Shown piece by piece: positions 14,925 to 23,004 of a stretch of 64,000 nucleotides of DNA. Where the stretch lies: contig NZ_CP159404.1 of assembly GCF_040500525.1 (NCBI RefSeq), forward strand, positions 215,001-279,000, given 5' to 3'. This DNA is from Azospirillum formosense (GTDB lineage Bacteria; Pseudomonadota; Alphaproteobacteria; Azospirillales; Azospirillaceae). The position numbers were made by a program, and so were the translations under genes. How positions within the stretch are numbered: position 1 is the first letter of the stretch; every line of letters begins with the position of its first letter. Below the pieces are notes generated by a model. The model saw nothing but the letters and a program-made list of their open reading frames with translations. It was not told where the DNA came from and ran no database searches.

Positions 14925-17900
14925 TCACGGTGCCGCATCTGTCGCCGTAGCCGCGGCCCGCGCCAGCGCCGTCCGCAAGGCGGCGACGATGGGCGTCCAG
15001 TCGCCCGATGCGGTCTGCCGGAACAGGCGCATGGTCGGGTACCACGGGGTGGTGTCGCCTCCCTCCAGCCAACGCCAGTCGGCGTTGTCCGGCAGCAGCG
15101 TCCAGACCGGGCGGCCGAGCGCCCCGGCCAGATGGGCCGGCGCGGTGCAGGAGCTGATGACGAGGTCGAGGTTCTCCATGATCGCCGCGGTGTCGGCGAA
15201 GTCGGCGATCTCCGCGCCGAGGTCGATGAAGGACGACGGCAGCGGGCCGTGAGTCTTCAGCTCCTCCCGTCCCGCCCCCTTCTGCAGGCCGAAGACCGCG
15301 ACGCCCGGAACGTCCAGCAGCGGCCGCAGGGCGCCCAGCCCCGGCGAGCGCCGGCGGTCGTCCTTGAAGGCGGGGTTCCCGGCCCACACCAGCCCGACCC
15401 GCAACCGTGCTCCCGTCATCGGACCCAGCCGCCGCCGCCAGAACCCGACCCGTTCCGGTTCGGCGTGCAGGTAGGGAATCTCGGCCGGGACGGTCGCCAG
15501 CGTGGTGCCGAGCCGGTGCGGCAGGCTGAGCAAGGCGGCGTGGGCGTCGTGCGGCGGTGGCGCGTCGGATCGGCCGACGACCCCGTCCACGCCGGGAAGC
15601 GTGGCGAAGAGGCGGACGAGAAGGTCGTTGCATTCGACGATCACGCGCGCCCCCCGGCGGCGCAGCAGGGGGGCGTAACGGACAAACTGGACGGCGTCGC
15701 CGAGCCCCTGCTCGTCGTGCAGCAGGATGGTCAGGCCCTCCGGGTTCCCGCCCTCCCAAACCGGAGTCGGCAAGCCGCGCGGCGTGACCTGACGGTCGGC
15801 CAGACGGGTGCGCCACTCGTACTCCCGGAATCCTGCCTCCAACTCGCCGCGCAGCAGCAGGCAGGTGCCCAGCAGGGTGTGCGCCTCCGCGTGGTTCGGA
15901 TCCCGGTCGAGGACGCGGCGGCACTGGGCCTCCGCCTCCCCGATGCGCCGCAGCTTGCTGAGCACCAGCCCGAGATTCAGCCGGGCCGACGTGAAGTCCG
16001 GGTCGATCGCCACCGCCCGGCGCAGGGCGCGCTCCGCCTCCGCGTCACCGCCGTTCCGCAGGGAGAGGGCGAGCCCGAGGTTGCTGAGCACGCCGGGCTC
16101 GGCGGGGGCCAGCGCCAGCGCCGAGCGTCCGGCATCGACCGCCGCGTCGTGGCGGCCCAGGTTCTTGAGCGCGGTGCCGAGGTTGGCGCGGGCGCGATGG
16201 TCGTCGGGGGCGAGGCGGACCAGCTCCCGCAGCACGCCCTCCGCCTCGTCGTGGCGCTGGCGCAGCAGCAGCGCCCGGGCGAGATGGAAGCGGTGAAAGG
16301 TGCCGAAGGGGTCGAGGACGGCGCAGCGGCGCAGCGGCCCGATCGCCTCCTCCGGCGCGTCGCGGCCGAGCCGTTCCATCGCCAGGGCGTGGAAGGCGTC
16401 GATGGAGGCGGGGGCGAGGATCAGGGCGCGACGATGCTCCGACCCGGAATCGGCAACCGGTTCCTCGGGGACCGGCGGGCCGGCGTTCGGCGAGAGCCAG
16501 CCGAGCGCGCGGAAATGCTCGATCCGCTCGCGGATCAACCGGGGGAAGCAGTCGCCGATGGGGACGGGCGCGAGGCTCGTCCACATGCCGGGGACGGCGC
16601 CGCCGTCGAAGCGCCCGGTGGCGTAGAAGCGTTCCAGCCGCTCCCGGTTCGCCGCCGGGTCCTGATCGAAGGCCGTGATCATCTCGCGATGCGCGAAGGC
16701 CTGCAGCTTGGCGCGGAAACGCTCGATCCCGCCCATCCAGGTGAAGTGCCAGCCGGCGTCCGGGACGACCCGCCCGTGCCCCAGCTTGGTCAGATAGCGG
16801 GCGCGGTTGGCGCCGATCCGGCGGATCAGCTCCCACGGGGCGGCGGCCACCGACACCCAGGGGTCGGGCGACTTGAGGTCGAGGAAATAGAGGAAGATGT
16901 CGAGGTGTGGGGCGAACAGCGAACGCCCGTCGTCCGGCTCGCGGTGCAGCCGCTCCATCACCCAGGGCCGGAGGATTTCGTCGGCGTCCGAGATGACGAT
17001 CATGTCCGTCGGGTCGCAGCCGCCGAGGCCGCGGGTGATCGCGTCGCGCTGGTGGGCCTCGCGCTGCCACGCGAAGCCGCCGGGATCGTCGTCGACGACG
17101 ACATGGATGATCTTGTCGGCGTAGGCGGCGAAGCGCGCGCGGTTCTCCGCGTAATGGAGGGGCTTGGGATCGCCGGCGTGGGTGAAGGTCGCCTCGACCA
17201 GGACGAAGCGGTCGACCACCGCGTCCAGCTCGGCCAGCCGCACCTCCAGGAGGTCCAGCTCGTTGTGGAACTGGAAGCAGTCGTAGATCCGCCGCCCGCC
17301 GGGCGGTGGCGCCGCGGGCGGCGGCGTGTCCGTCAGCGTCGTGACGTAGGCGAACCAGGCGTCAAACCCGCGCAGCGTCGTCCAGACGGCCGACCGGTTC
17401 TCCTCCGTGTTGTGGTCGAGCCGCAGGGACTGCTCGATCAGCGCGATCAGCGCCCGCGCCTCCGCCCGCCAGGCCTGTTCCGCCTTGGCCGGGGGGCGGG
17501 CGTTCAGGTGGGCGCCCAGCGCGTCCAGCAGGCGCTGCTGCGCGTCGGCCAGGGTGGCGGTGACCGCCGAGGTTGCCGTGTCCGGCGCGGCGCCGCCCCT
17601 CGGGGCGCCGCTCAACTCGGCGAGCCACGCCAGCCAGTCCCCGGCCCGCCCGGCCCAGCTCATCCCCGTGGTGACGTGATCGACCTGCTCGCGAAGCCGG
17701 CGGCCGGTCGCCGGCCCTTCGTCGCGCCACTGCAGCAGAGCGGACCGGGCGGCGTCGGCGAAGCGGACGGCGTGCTCCGCCGGGTCCTCGGGAACCGGAA
17801 TCAGCCGGGCGAAGCCGGCCGTGGTCTCCGGCAGCGCCCCCAGCGCGCTGGACACGACGAGGCAGCCGGCGGCCAGCGCCTCCATCACGGCGATGCAGGA

Positions 17901-18785
17901 GGTCTCGGCGAAGCGGTTCGGGTAGGCGAGGCCGGTCGCGCCGCGCAACGCCTCGGCCAGGGCGCCTTGGGAGACCGCCCCCACATACTCCACGCCCTCC
18001 GTGTCGCGGCAGCGCTGGTAGAGGGCGCCGTAGGGGTCCCGGTCGGCGGGAACCTGATAGCCGTCCATGCTGGAGAACACCCGGACGGTGGTTCCGGGGA
18101 TCGCCGCCCGCAGGCGGGGAACGCTGGCGAGCAGCACGTCCAGGCCGCGGAAGGGCGTGCTGGTGTAGGCCAGGACCGGCGGCCAGGGCTTCGCCGCCAT
18201 GATGTCGGCTCCCACCGGAAGCAGGCCGGCCGGAAACAGGCCGGCCGGAAACAGGGCGGAGAAGGCCGGCGCGATGCCGTTGCGCAGGATCCGGCAGAGC
18301 CGGCGGTCGAGGCCGAACGCCGTGAGGTAGCCGTCCATCTGCCAGCGGCTGACGAAGGCGTAGCCGTCCCAGCAGGCGCGCGCCTCCGGCTCCGCGACGC
18401 ATTGCGCGGCGGGTTGGTCGACCGCGTGCTGCATCCACAGGATCAGCTTCCGCCCGCCGTCCAGCGCCGCGCGCAGCCGGACCAGCGCTTCCGTCGGGCA
18501 GCCGTTGAGCAGCACCACGACGTCGAAGGCGCGCATGGCCTCCCAGGACACCACGCTGGCGGGAAGGCAACGCACCCCGCGCACCAGACCGGGCGTCCGG
18601 GTGCCGTTGATCAGCGTGACCTCCAGCTTGGTGGCGGCTGACTTGGTGGCGGCTGACCTGGAGGCGGCCAGCGCCTCGGCGAGGTAGCACAGGGCCGATT
18701 GCGAACCGCCGAGCGGGTGCAGGCGTGGCGTGTCCGGCGTGTAGTCCCCACCCGCCGGGTCGAGAAAGGCGATCTTGACGGTCAT
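14925..18785 (-). CDS. Multi-domain glycosyltransferase GT4-GT17-TPR-GT9 fusion (1,286 aa)
   Basis: Three glycosyltransferase-like modules in one chain. Residues 1-400 are GT4-type GT-B, with FAETSCIAVMEALAAGCLVVSS as the donor-site motif. Residues about 492-745 match the GT17 family (beta-1,4-N-acetylglucosaminyltransferase type), with IYDCFQFHNELDLLEVRL, VLVEATFTHAGDPKPLHY and the acidic ISDADEI. Residues about 780-1000 hold TPR units. Residues about 1010-1286 are a GT9-like tail (LLHDEQGLGDAVQFVRY) related to the neighbouring 13211-14620 product. Two in-frame 15-bp tandem duplications lie in the GT4 part. The ATG at 18785 has only a weak ribosome binding site. It diverges from the GT4 gene at 18911. 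Such a fusion could add successive sugars to one acceptor; the acceptor is unknown. Confidence 0.85.
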   Translation of the reverse strand: MTVKIAFLDPAGGDYTPDTPRLHPLGGSQSALCYLAEALAASRSAATKSAATKLEVTLINGTRTPGLVRGVRCLPASVVSWEAMRAFDVVVLLNGCPTEALVRLRAALDGGRKLILWMQHAVDQPAAQCVAEPEARACWDGYAFVSRWQMDGYLTAFGLDRRLCRILRNGIAPAFSALFPAGLFPAGLLPVGADIMAAKPWPPVLAYTSTPFRGLDVLLASVPRLRAAIPGTTVRVFSSMDGYQVPADRDPYGALYQRCRDTEGVEYVGAVSQGALAEALRGATGLAYPNRFAETSCIAVMEALAAGCLVVSSALGALPETTAGFARLIPVPEDPAEHAVRFADAARSALLQWRDEGPATGRRLREQVDHVTTGMSWAGRAGDWLAWLAELSGAPRGGAAPDTATSAVTATLADAQQRLLDALGAHLNARPPAKAEQAWRAEARALIALIEQSLRLDHNTEENRSAVWTTLRGFDAWFAYVTTLTDTPPPAAPPPGGRRIYDCFQFHNELDLLEVRLAELDAVVDRFVLVEATFTHAGDPKPLHYAENRARFAAYADKIIHVVVDDDPGGFAWQREAHQRDAITRGLGGCDPTDMIVISDADEILRPWVMERLHREPDDGRSLFAPHLDIFLYFLDLKSPDPWVSVAAAPWELIRRIGANRARYLTKLGHGRVVPDAGWHFTWMGGIERFRAKLQAFAHREMITAFDQDPAANRERLERFYATGRFDGGAVPGMWTSLAPVPIGDCFPRLIRERIEHFRALGWLSPNAGPPVPEEPVADSGSEHRRALILAPASIDAFHALAMERLGRDAPEEAIGPLRRCAVLDPFGTFHRFHLARALLLRQRHDEAEGVLRELVRLAPDDHRARANLGTALKNLGRHDAAVDAGRSALALAPAEPGVLSNLGLALSLRNGGDAEAERALRRAVAIDPDFTSARLNLGLVLSKLRRIGEAEAQCRRVLDRDPNHAEAHTLLGTCLLLRGELEAGFREYEWRTRLADRQVTPRGLPTPVWEGGNPEGLTILLHDEQGLGDAVQFVRYAPLLRRRGARVIVECNDLLVRLFATLPGVDGVVGRSDAPPPHDAHAALLSLPHRLGTTLATVPAEIPYLHAEPERVGFWRRRLGPMTGARLRVGLVWAGNPAFKDDRRRSPGLGALRPLLDVPGVAVFGLQKGAGREELKTHGPLPSSFIDLGAEIADFADTAAIMENLDLVISSCTAPAHLAGALGRPVWTLLPDNADWRWLEGGDTTPWYPTMRLFRQTASGDWTPIVAALRTALARAAATATDAAP
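18222..18251 (-). repeat. 15-bp tandem duplication inside the GT fusion gene
   Basis: Two exact copies of CAGGCCGGCCGGAAA (plus-strand reading) in direct succession, giving a duplicated FPAGL pentapeptide in the GT4 domain. A degenerate third copy precedes it. Confidence 0.85.
18627..18656 (-). repeat. 15-bp tandem duplication (SAATK twice)
   Basis: Two exact copies of CTTGGTGGCGGCTGA (plus-strand reading) give SAATKSAATK near residue 45 of the 1,286-residue glycosyltransferase, with a partial third copy after it. In frame, so it changes length only. Confidence 0.85.
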
Positions 18786-18803
18786 GCTGGCTCGGGCTGG
18801 CTG

Positions 18804-18831
18804 GCTCGCACTGGACAGCTCGCACTGGACA
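18804..18831. repeat. 14-bp tandem duplication in a divergent promoter region
   Basis: Two exact copies of GCTCGCACTGGACA lie 19-46 bp before the ATG at 18785 and about 80-107 bp before the GTG at 18911. The position suits a duplicated regulator site or altered promoter spacing, but no regulator is known. Confidence 0.8.
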
Positions 18832-18910
18832 GCGGCTCACGCTGTGTATCGGCGTCTGCGCTCTGCTATCCTACCATCCAAGGCCATGGGCAAGAAAGGA
18901 TGCGCGGCGC

Positions 18911-20128
18911 GTGACGGAGTTTGCAGCGGAGGGCGTCGGGAAAACGCGCGCGGATCGGAATCGCATGCAGAATCTGGCATTGACGTGGCAGCTTTCGGAG
19001 ATTCACGGCTGGGGTCTGGTCGGCGTCCACACGGCGCTGCATCTGGTCGATCGGGGACAGCCGCCGCTCCTGCTGGAGAAGCCGCTTCTGTCCACCCTGC
19101 GGCCGGAAAACCGGGAAAAGCTGGAAAGCCTGATGGACGGCCATCGGCAGATCACCGCCATCGCCGACCGGTCCGGCAACCGGATGCTCGGCCTCAACGA
19201 CTGCACCGTCCTGCACGCGCTCGGCAACGGCTTCGTCGCGGGGCCGCTGTCCGCGCGCTTCCGCGGCAGCCGCAACGTCGGGGTCATCGCCTTCGAGGAC
19301 ACCCTGTTCGACGAGGACACGCTGCGCCGTGCGCGCAGCTACGACCGGATCGTGGTGCATTCCGACTACAACCGGGCGCTGCTGGCCGAACAGGGCATCA
19401 CCGACGTCGGCTGCGCCTTCCAGGGCGTGGACCCGGACGAGCTGGCGCCGGTCCCGCCGACCGGGCGATTCGGCGACCGCTTCGTCGTCTTCTCGGGCGG
19501 GAAGGTGGAGTTCCGCAAGGGGCAGGACATCGTGCTCGCCGCCTTCCGCCGGTTCCACGAGCGCCATCCCGACGCGCTGCTGGTCACCGCGTGGCACAAC
19601 CCCTGGCCGCACACCTCCGCCGACATCGCCGAGTCCCCCCTGGTGCCCTCCGCCCCCGCCGTTGGCGGCAACGGCAAGCTGCGCATCGTGGAATGGGCGA
19701 TGGCCTGCGGCGTGCCGCCGGAGGGCTTCGTCGACATGGGCTTTCTCGGGCGCGACCAGATTCCGGCGATCCTCGCGGAATGCCACGCCGCCATCTTTCC
19801 CAACCGTTGCGAAGGGGCGACCAACCTCGTCGCCATGGAGGCGATGGCCTGCGGCGTGCCGGTCATCCTGTCGGCCAACACCGGCCACCTGGACCTGATC
19901 CGCGACGGCGCCTGCCTGCCGCTGAGCCGGCAGGACCCGGTGGCCGATCCCGCCGGCCGGCGCCGCGGCTGGGGGGAAACATCCGTCGATGAGGTCGTCA
20001 CCCACCTCGAAACCCTCTACACCGACCGCGCCGCCGCCCGCGCCCGCGCCGACAAGGCGCGGGCCTTCCTGCGCGGCGAGCGGACCTGGCGCGCCTTCGC
20101 CGAAGCCTTCGTGACGGCGGTGGCCTAG
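18911..20128 (+). CDS. GT4-family glycosyltransferase (405 aa)
   Basis: Single-domain GT-B glycosyltransferase. The C-terminal half shows FSGGKVEFRKGQDIVLAAF at the start of the donor domain and the E-x7-E motif within EGATNLVAMEAMACG, followed by GVPVILSANTGHLDLI. There is no TPR region or signal peptide, so it should act in the cytoplasm. The GTG at 18911 is preferred (AAAGGA about 11 bases upstream); an in-frame ATG 54 bases later is possible. It is transcribed away from the multi-domain glycosyltransferase and runs into the next gene with a 2-bp gap, so the two are co-transcribed. Donor and acceptor are not predictable from the sequence. Confidence 0.85.
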   Translation: MTEFAAEGVGKTRADRNRMQNLALTWQLSEIHGWGLVGVHTALHLVDRGQPPLLLEKPLLSTLRPENREKLESLMDGHRQITAIADRSGNRMLGLNDCTVLHALGNGFVAGPLSARFRGSRNVGVIAFEDTLFDEDTLRRARSYDRIVVHSDYNRALLAEQGITDVGCAFQGVDPDELAPVPPTGRFGDRFVVFSGGKVEFRKGQDIVLAAFRRFHERHPDALLVTAWHNPWPHTSADIAESPLVPSAPAVGGNGKLRIVEWAMACGVPPEGFVDMGFLGRDQIPAILAECHAAIFPNRCEGATNLVAMEAMACGVPVILSANTGHLDLIRDGACLPLSRQDPVADPAGRRRGWGETSVDEVVTHLETLYTDRAAARARADKARAFLRGERTWRAFAEAFVTAVA

Positions 20129-20130
20129 GA

Positions 20131-22959
20131 ATGGCACGGGATGCCGAGGCCCACGAAGGCGCCCCGTTCCACCGGCGGGCGCTCGCGAACGATCCGGCCG
20201 ATGCGGTGGCGTGGCAGCACGCGGCGCACGCCGCCCGCAAGGCGGGGGAGGCGTTGCGGGCGATCGCCCTGTTCGTCCGGGCAGCGCGCCTGCACGGTGA
20301 CCTTGAGGCGCTCGGCCGGCAGATCGGGGAGCCCCTGAGCCTCGCCGCCAGCCGGGCCCTGACGCGTGTCCAGGACGGGGCGGCCGACGAGGCGGCGGCG
20401 TTTCTGGAACCTCTGGCGCGCATCGTGCCGCCGCGGGGGGGCTTCGCCCGCGCCCTTGGCATTGTGCGGCTGGTCCAGGGCCGCGACGCGGAGGCCGAAC
20501 GGCTGCACGCGGCGGCGGATTCCGGCGATTGCGGTTTGGGAGTCGCCTTGCGGGGGATCGCGCGCCACCGGGCCGACACCGAGTTTGTCGGCACGGTGGT
20601 GATCCCCGCGCACCGGATGGAGGACACCATCGAGCGGGCGCTCGACAGCGTGGCGGCGGCGGCCCGCGTCTACCGCGAGACGGTGCGGGACCCGCGGGCG
20701 CAGATCCATGTCTGCGTGGTGGACGACGCCTCCCCCGACGGGACGGCGTCGCGGGTCCTGCGCTGGGCGCGGGCCCATCCGGAGCAGAGCGTCGCGCTGA
20801 TCGCGAACAACCGCAACCAGGGTGCGGGGCGGTCGCGCAACATCGGCGCCGCCGCGGGGCTTGGCCGCTACCTCTGGTTCCTCGACGCCGACGATTACTT
20901 CTTCGAGCGGCATTTCGCGCTCACGGCGACGGCGCTGGACCACGCCCGCGACGCCGGGTTCGTCCGCACCGGGATGCATTTCGACCGCATCGACCACGAG
21001 ATCACCCCCGCCTGGCGCGACGCGTCGGAGCTGAGCTACCCCTGCAACCTCTGTGTACGGCGCGTCTGCCACGACATGATCGGCGGCTTTCCGGAGGAAG
21101 CGCCATTCCACCCGGCCGTGGCCGACGACGTGGCCTATGGTCGGGCGCTCCACAGCATGTTCGGCGGAGTCCGGATCGCCGAGAAGACGGTCCACTACAC
21201 GATGCGGACGGACAACGCCCTGGCGCGGCAGCGCCAGATGATGACCAGCGGCGCCAAGCCGACGGAGCAGGCCTCGTCCGATTCCCGCTTCGTGGCCATC
21301 GAGATCCTGACCCAGCGCCGCATCCACGCGTTGAAAGCCCGGCGCTCCGCGCTCCTGCGCGAGGGCGGCTGGACCGGGCCGCCGTTCCTCACGCCGGGGA
21401 GCGGCGTCGGGGGACCGCATGCGCCCCCGGCGTCCGTTCCTGCGCCGGTTCCTGCGGGAGGCCCGGAAGCCCCGCGCGCCGTCGATCTCGTCGCGGTGGG
21501 AAGGGACGCGATCAAGGCCGAACAGCCCGACCGCGCCGTCGCCGCGCTGACCCGCGCCGCCGCCGAGGACCCCGGACGCACCGAGGCTTGGTTCGAACTG
21601 GGGCTGCTCGCGCACCGGCTGCGGCGCGACCGGCTTGCGCTGACGGCCTTCCGGGCGGTGGCGTGCCTTCATCCCGGCGCGGCCGCCGCGTGGAGCAACC
21701 TGGGTTCCCTGCTGTCCGAGGCCGACGCCCCGGCCCAGGCCGTCCCCCGGCTGCGCCGCGCCCTGGCGCTCCAGCCGGGCCTCACCAGCGCCCAGCACCT
21801 GCTGGGCCGCGCGAACCGGCGTCTCGGACGGGACCGGCAGGGGGCCGGGGAGTTGGAGCGCGCGCTCCGGCTGGACCCGATGCGGGCCGATCTCAACGCC
21901 GACTGTGCGGACGCCGCCCTGGCGCTCGGCGACGCGGCGGCGGCGGCGGCCCATGCCCGGCGGGCTCTGCGGCTCAGCCCGGAGCTGTACAACGGCCATG
22001 CGGCGCTGGCCGCAGCCCTGGAATCGCTCGGCCGCCCCGATGCGGCGCTGGCGGCCTGGGAGCGGGCGATCCGCTGCAACCCCGGCTTCGGCGAGGCCTT
22101 CACCCGCCGCGCGCTGTCCCTGCTGGCGCGGCGCTGGGGGCCGCCGCCGGCCCCCGCGGCGGCGGGCGGGCCGGGCCGCCGCCTCGCCTCGACCGCCCTC
22201 GGACGCAACGGCCGCTTCGGCAACCAACTGCTCCAGTACGGCGCCCTGCGCCTCTACGCCGCCCGGCACGGCCTGACCCTGGAGGTCCCTCCCTGGCTGG
22301 GCCGCCACCTGTACGACCACGACGATCCCCTGGCCGGCCAAGCCCTGCCGCGCGTGGCGGAGGCGGAAGGGGAGGCCGCCGTGATCGCCGGGCTCTCCGG
22401 CGCGCGCGCCGCGGCGCTGGCGGACCGCGACGTGTCCGGCTATTTCTGCGGCGACACCACGCCCCTGGCGCCGTTCAAGGAGGACTTCCGCGCGCTGTTC
22501 ACGCCGGGCCGCCACCTTCGCCCCCACGCGGACGCGCTGCTCGGCCGTCTGCGGGCTCCCGGGCGCACCGTCGTGGCCCTGCACCTGCGGCGCGGAGACT
22601 TCGGCTGGGGGCGGTTCTGGATCGCCCCGACCTCCTGGTATCTGAGCTGGCTGGAGGCCGTCTGGCCAACGCTCGACCGGCCGCTCCTGTTCATCGCGAC
22701 CGACGACCCGGACCAGGCGCGGGCGTTCGCCGCCTACCGCCCCGTCACCGGCCGCGACCTCGCCGAGCCGATCGCGGGGGCGGAATTCTTCACCGATTTC
22801 CACGTTCTCTGCCACGCCGACCGGGTCGCCGTCTCCAACAGCTCCTTCTCCTTCGTCGCGACCATGCTGAACCGCGACGCCGACGGCTTCCACCGACCCG
22901 ACCCGACGCGCCGGGCCCTGGTTCCCTACGATCCCTGGGCCGCCCCGGTCCTGCTCTGA
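20131..22959 (+). CDS. GT2-TPR-GT11 bifunctional glycosyltransferase (942 aa)
   Basis: Fusion of two glycosyltransferases around TPR repeats. After a short TPR-like N-terminus, residues about 148-420 are GT2 (GTVVIPAHRMEDTIERAL, VVDDASPDGT, and the metal-binding FLDADDYF). A Pro/Ala-rich linker (about 425-448) leads to TPR units (about 450-670). Residues about 690-942 match GT11, the alpha-1,2-fucosyltransferase-like family, with GRFGNQLLQYGALRLYA at the start and the donor motif HLRRGDF. A late SNSSFSF segment fits the family. Fucose as donor is a family-based guess. It follows the GT4 gene by 2 bp. No TPR-linked acceptor can be identified, though the adjacent giant surface proteins are candidates. 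Confidence 0.85.
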   Translation: MARDAEAHEGAPFHRRALANDPADAVAWQHAAHAARKAGEALRAIALFVRAARLHGDLEALGRQIGEPLSLAASRALTRVQDGAADEAAAFLEPLARIVPPRGGFARALGIVRLVQGRDAEAERLHAAADSGDCGLGVALRGIARHRADTEFVGTVVIPAHRMEDTIERALDSVAAAARVYRETVRDPRAQIHVCVVDDASPDGTASRVLRWARAHPEQSVALIANNRNQGAGRSRNIGAAAGLGRYLWFLDADDYFFERHFALTATALDHARDAGFVRTGMHFDRIDHEITPAWRDASELSYPCNLCVRRVCHDMIGGFPEEAPFHPAVADDVAYGRALHSMFGGVRIAEKTVHYTMRTDNALARQRQMMTSGAKPTEQASSDSRFVAIEILTQRRIHALKARRSALLREGGWTGPPFLTPGSGVGGPHAPPASVPAPVPAGGPEAPRAVDLVAVGRDAIKAEQPDRAVAALTRAAAEDPGRTEAWFELGLLAHRLRRDRLALTAFRAVACLHPGAAAAWSNLGSLLSEADAPAQAVPRLRRALALQPGLTSAQHLLGRANRRLGRDRQGAGELERALRLDPMRADLNADCADAALALGDAAAAAAHARRALRLSPELYNGHAALAAALESLGRPDAALAAWERAIRCNPGFGEAFTRRALSLLARRWGPPPAPAAAGGPGRRLASTALGRNGRFGNQLLQYGALRLYAARHGLTLEVPPWLGRHLYDHDDPLAGQALPRVAEAEGEAAVIAGLSGARAAALADRDVSGYFCGDTTPLAPFKEDFRALFTPGRHLRPHADALLGRLRAPGRTVVALHLRRGDFGWGRFWIAPTSWYLSWLEAVWPTLDRPLLFIATDDPDQARAFAAYRPVTGRDLAEPIAGAEFFTDFHVLCHADRVAVSNSSFSFVATMLNRDADGFHRPDPTRRALVPYDPWAAPVLL

Positions 22960-23004
22960 TCATCGCAGCGCGGTGCAACGACAAGGCGTGGGCGCGCGGC
23001 GTCT

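Noticed and set aside
15132..18641. 1,169-residue plus-strand frame over the glycosyltransferase fusion
   Set aside because: Low-complexity translation with no domains; the minus strand has GT4, GT17 and TPR motifs.
20125..22893. 922-residue minus-strand frame over the GT2-TPR-GT11 gene
   Set aside because: No motif support; GC-rich shadow of the plus-strand gene.
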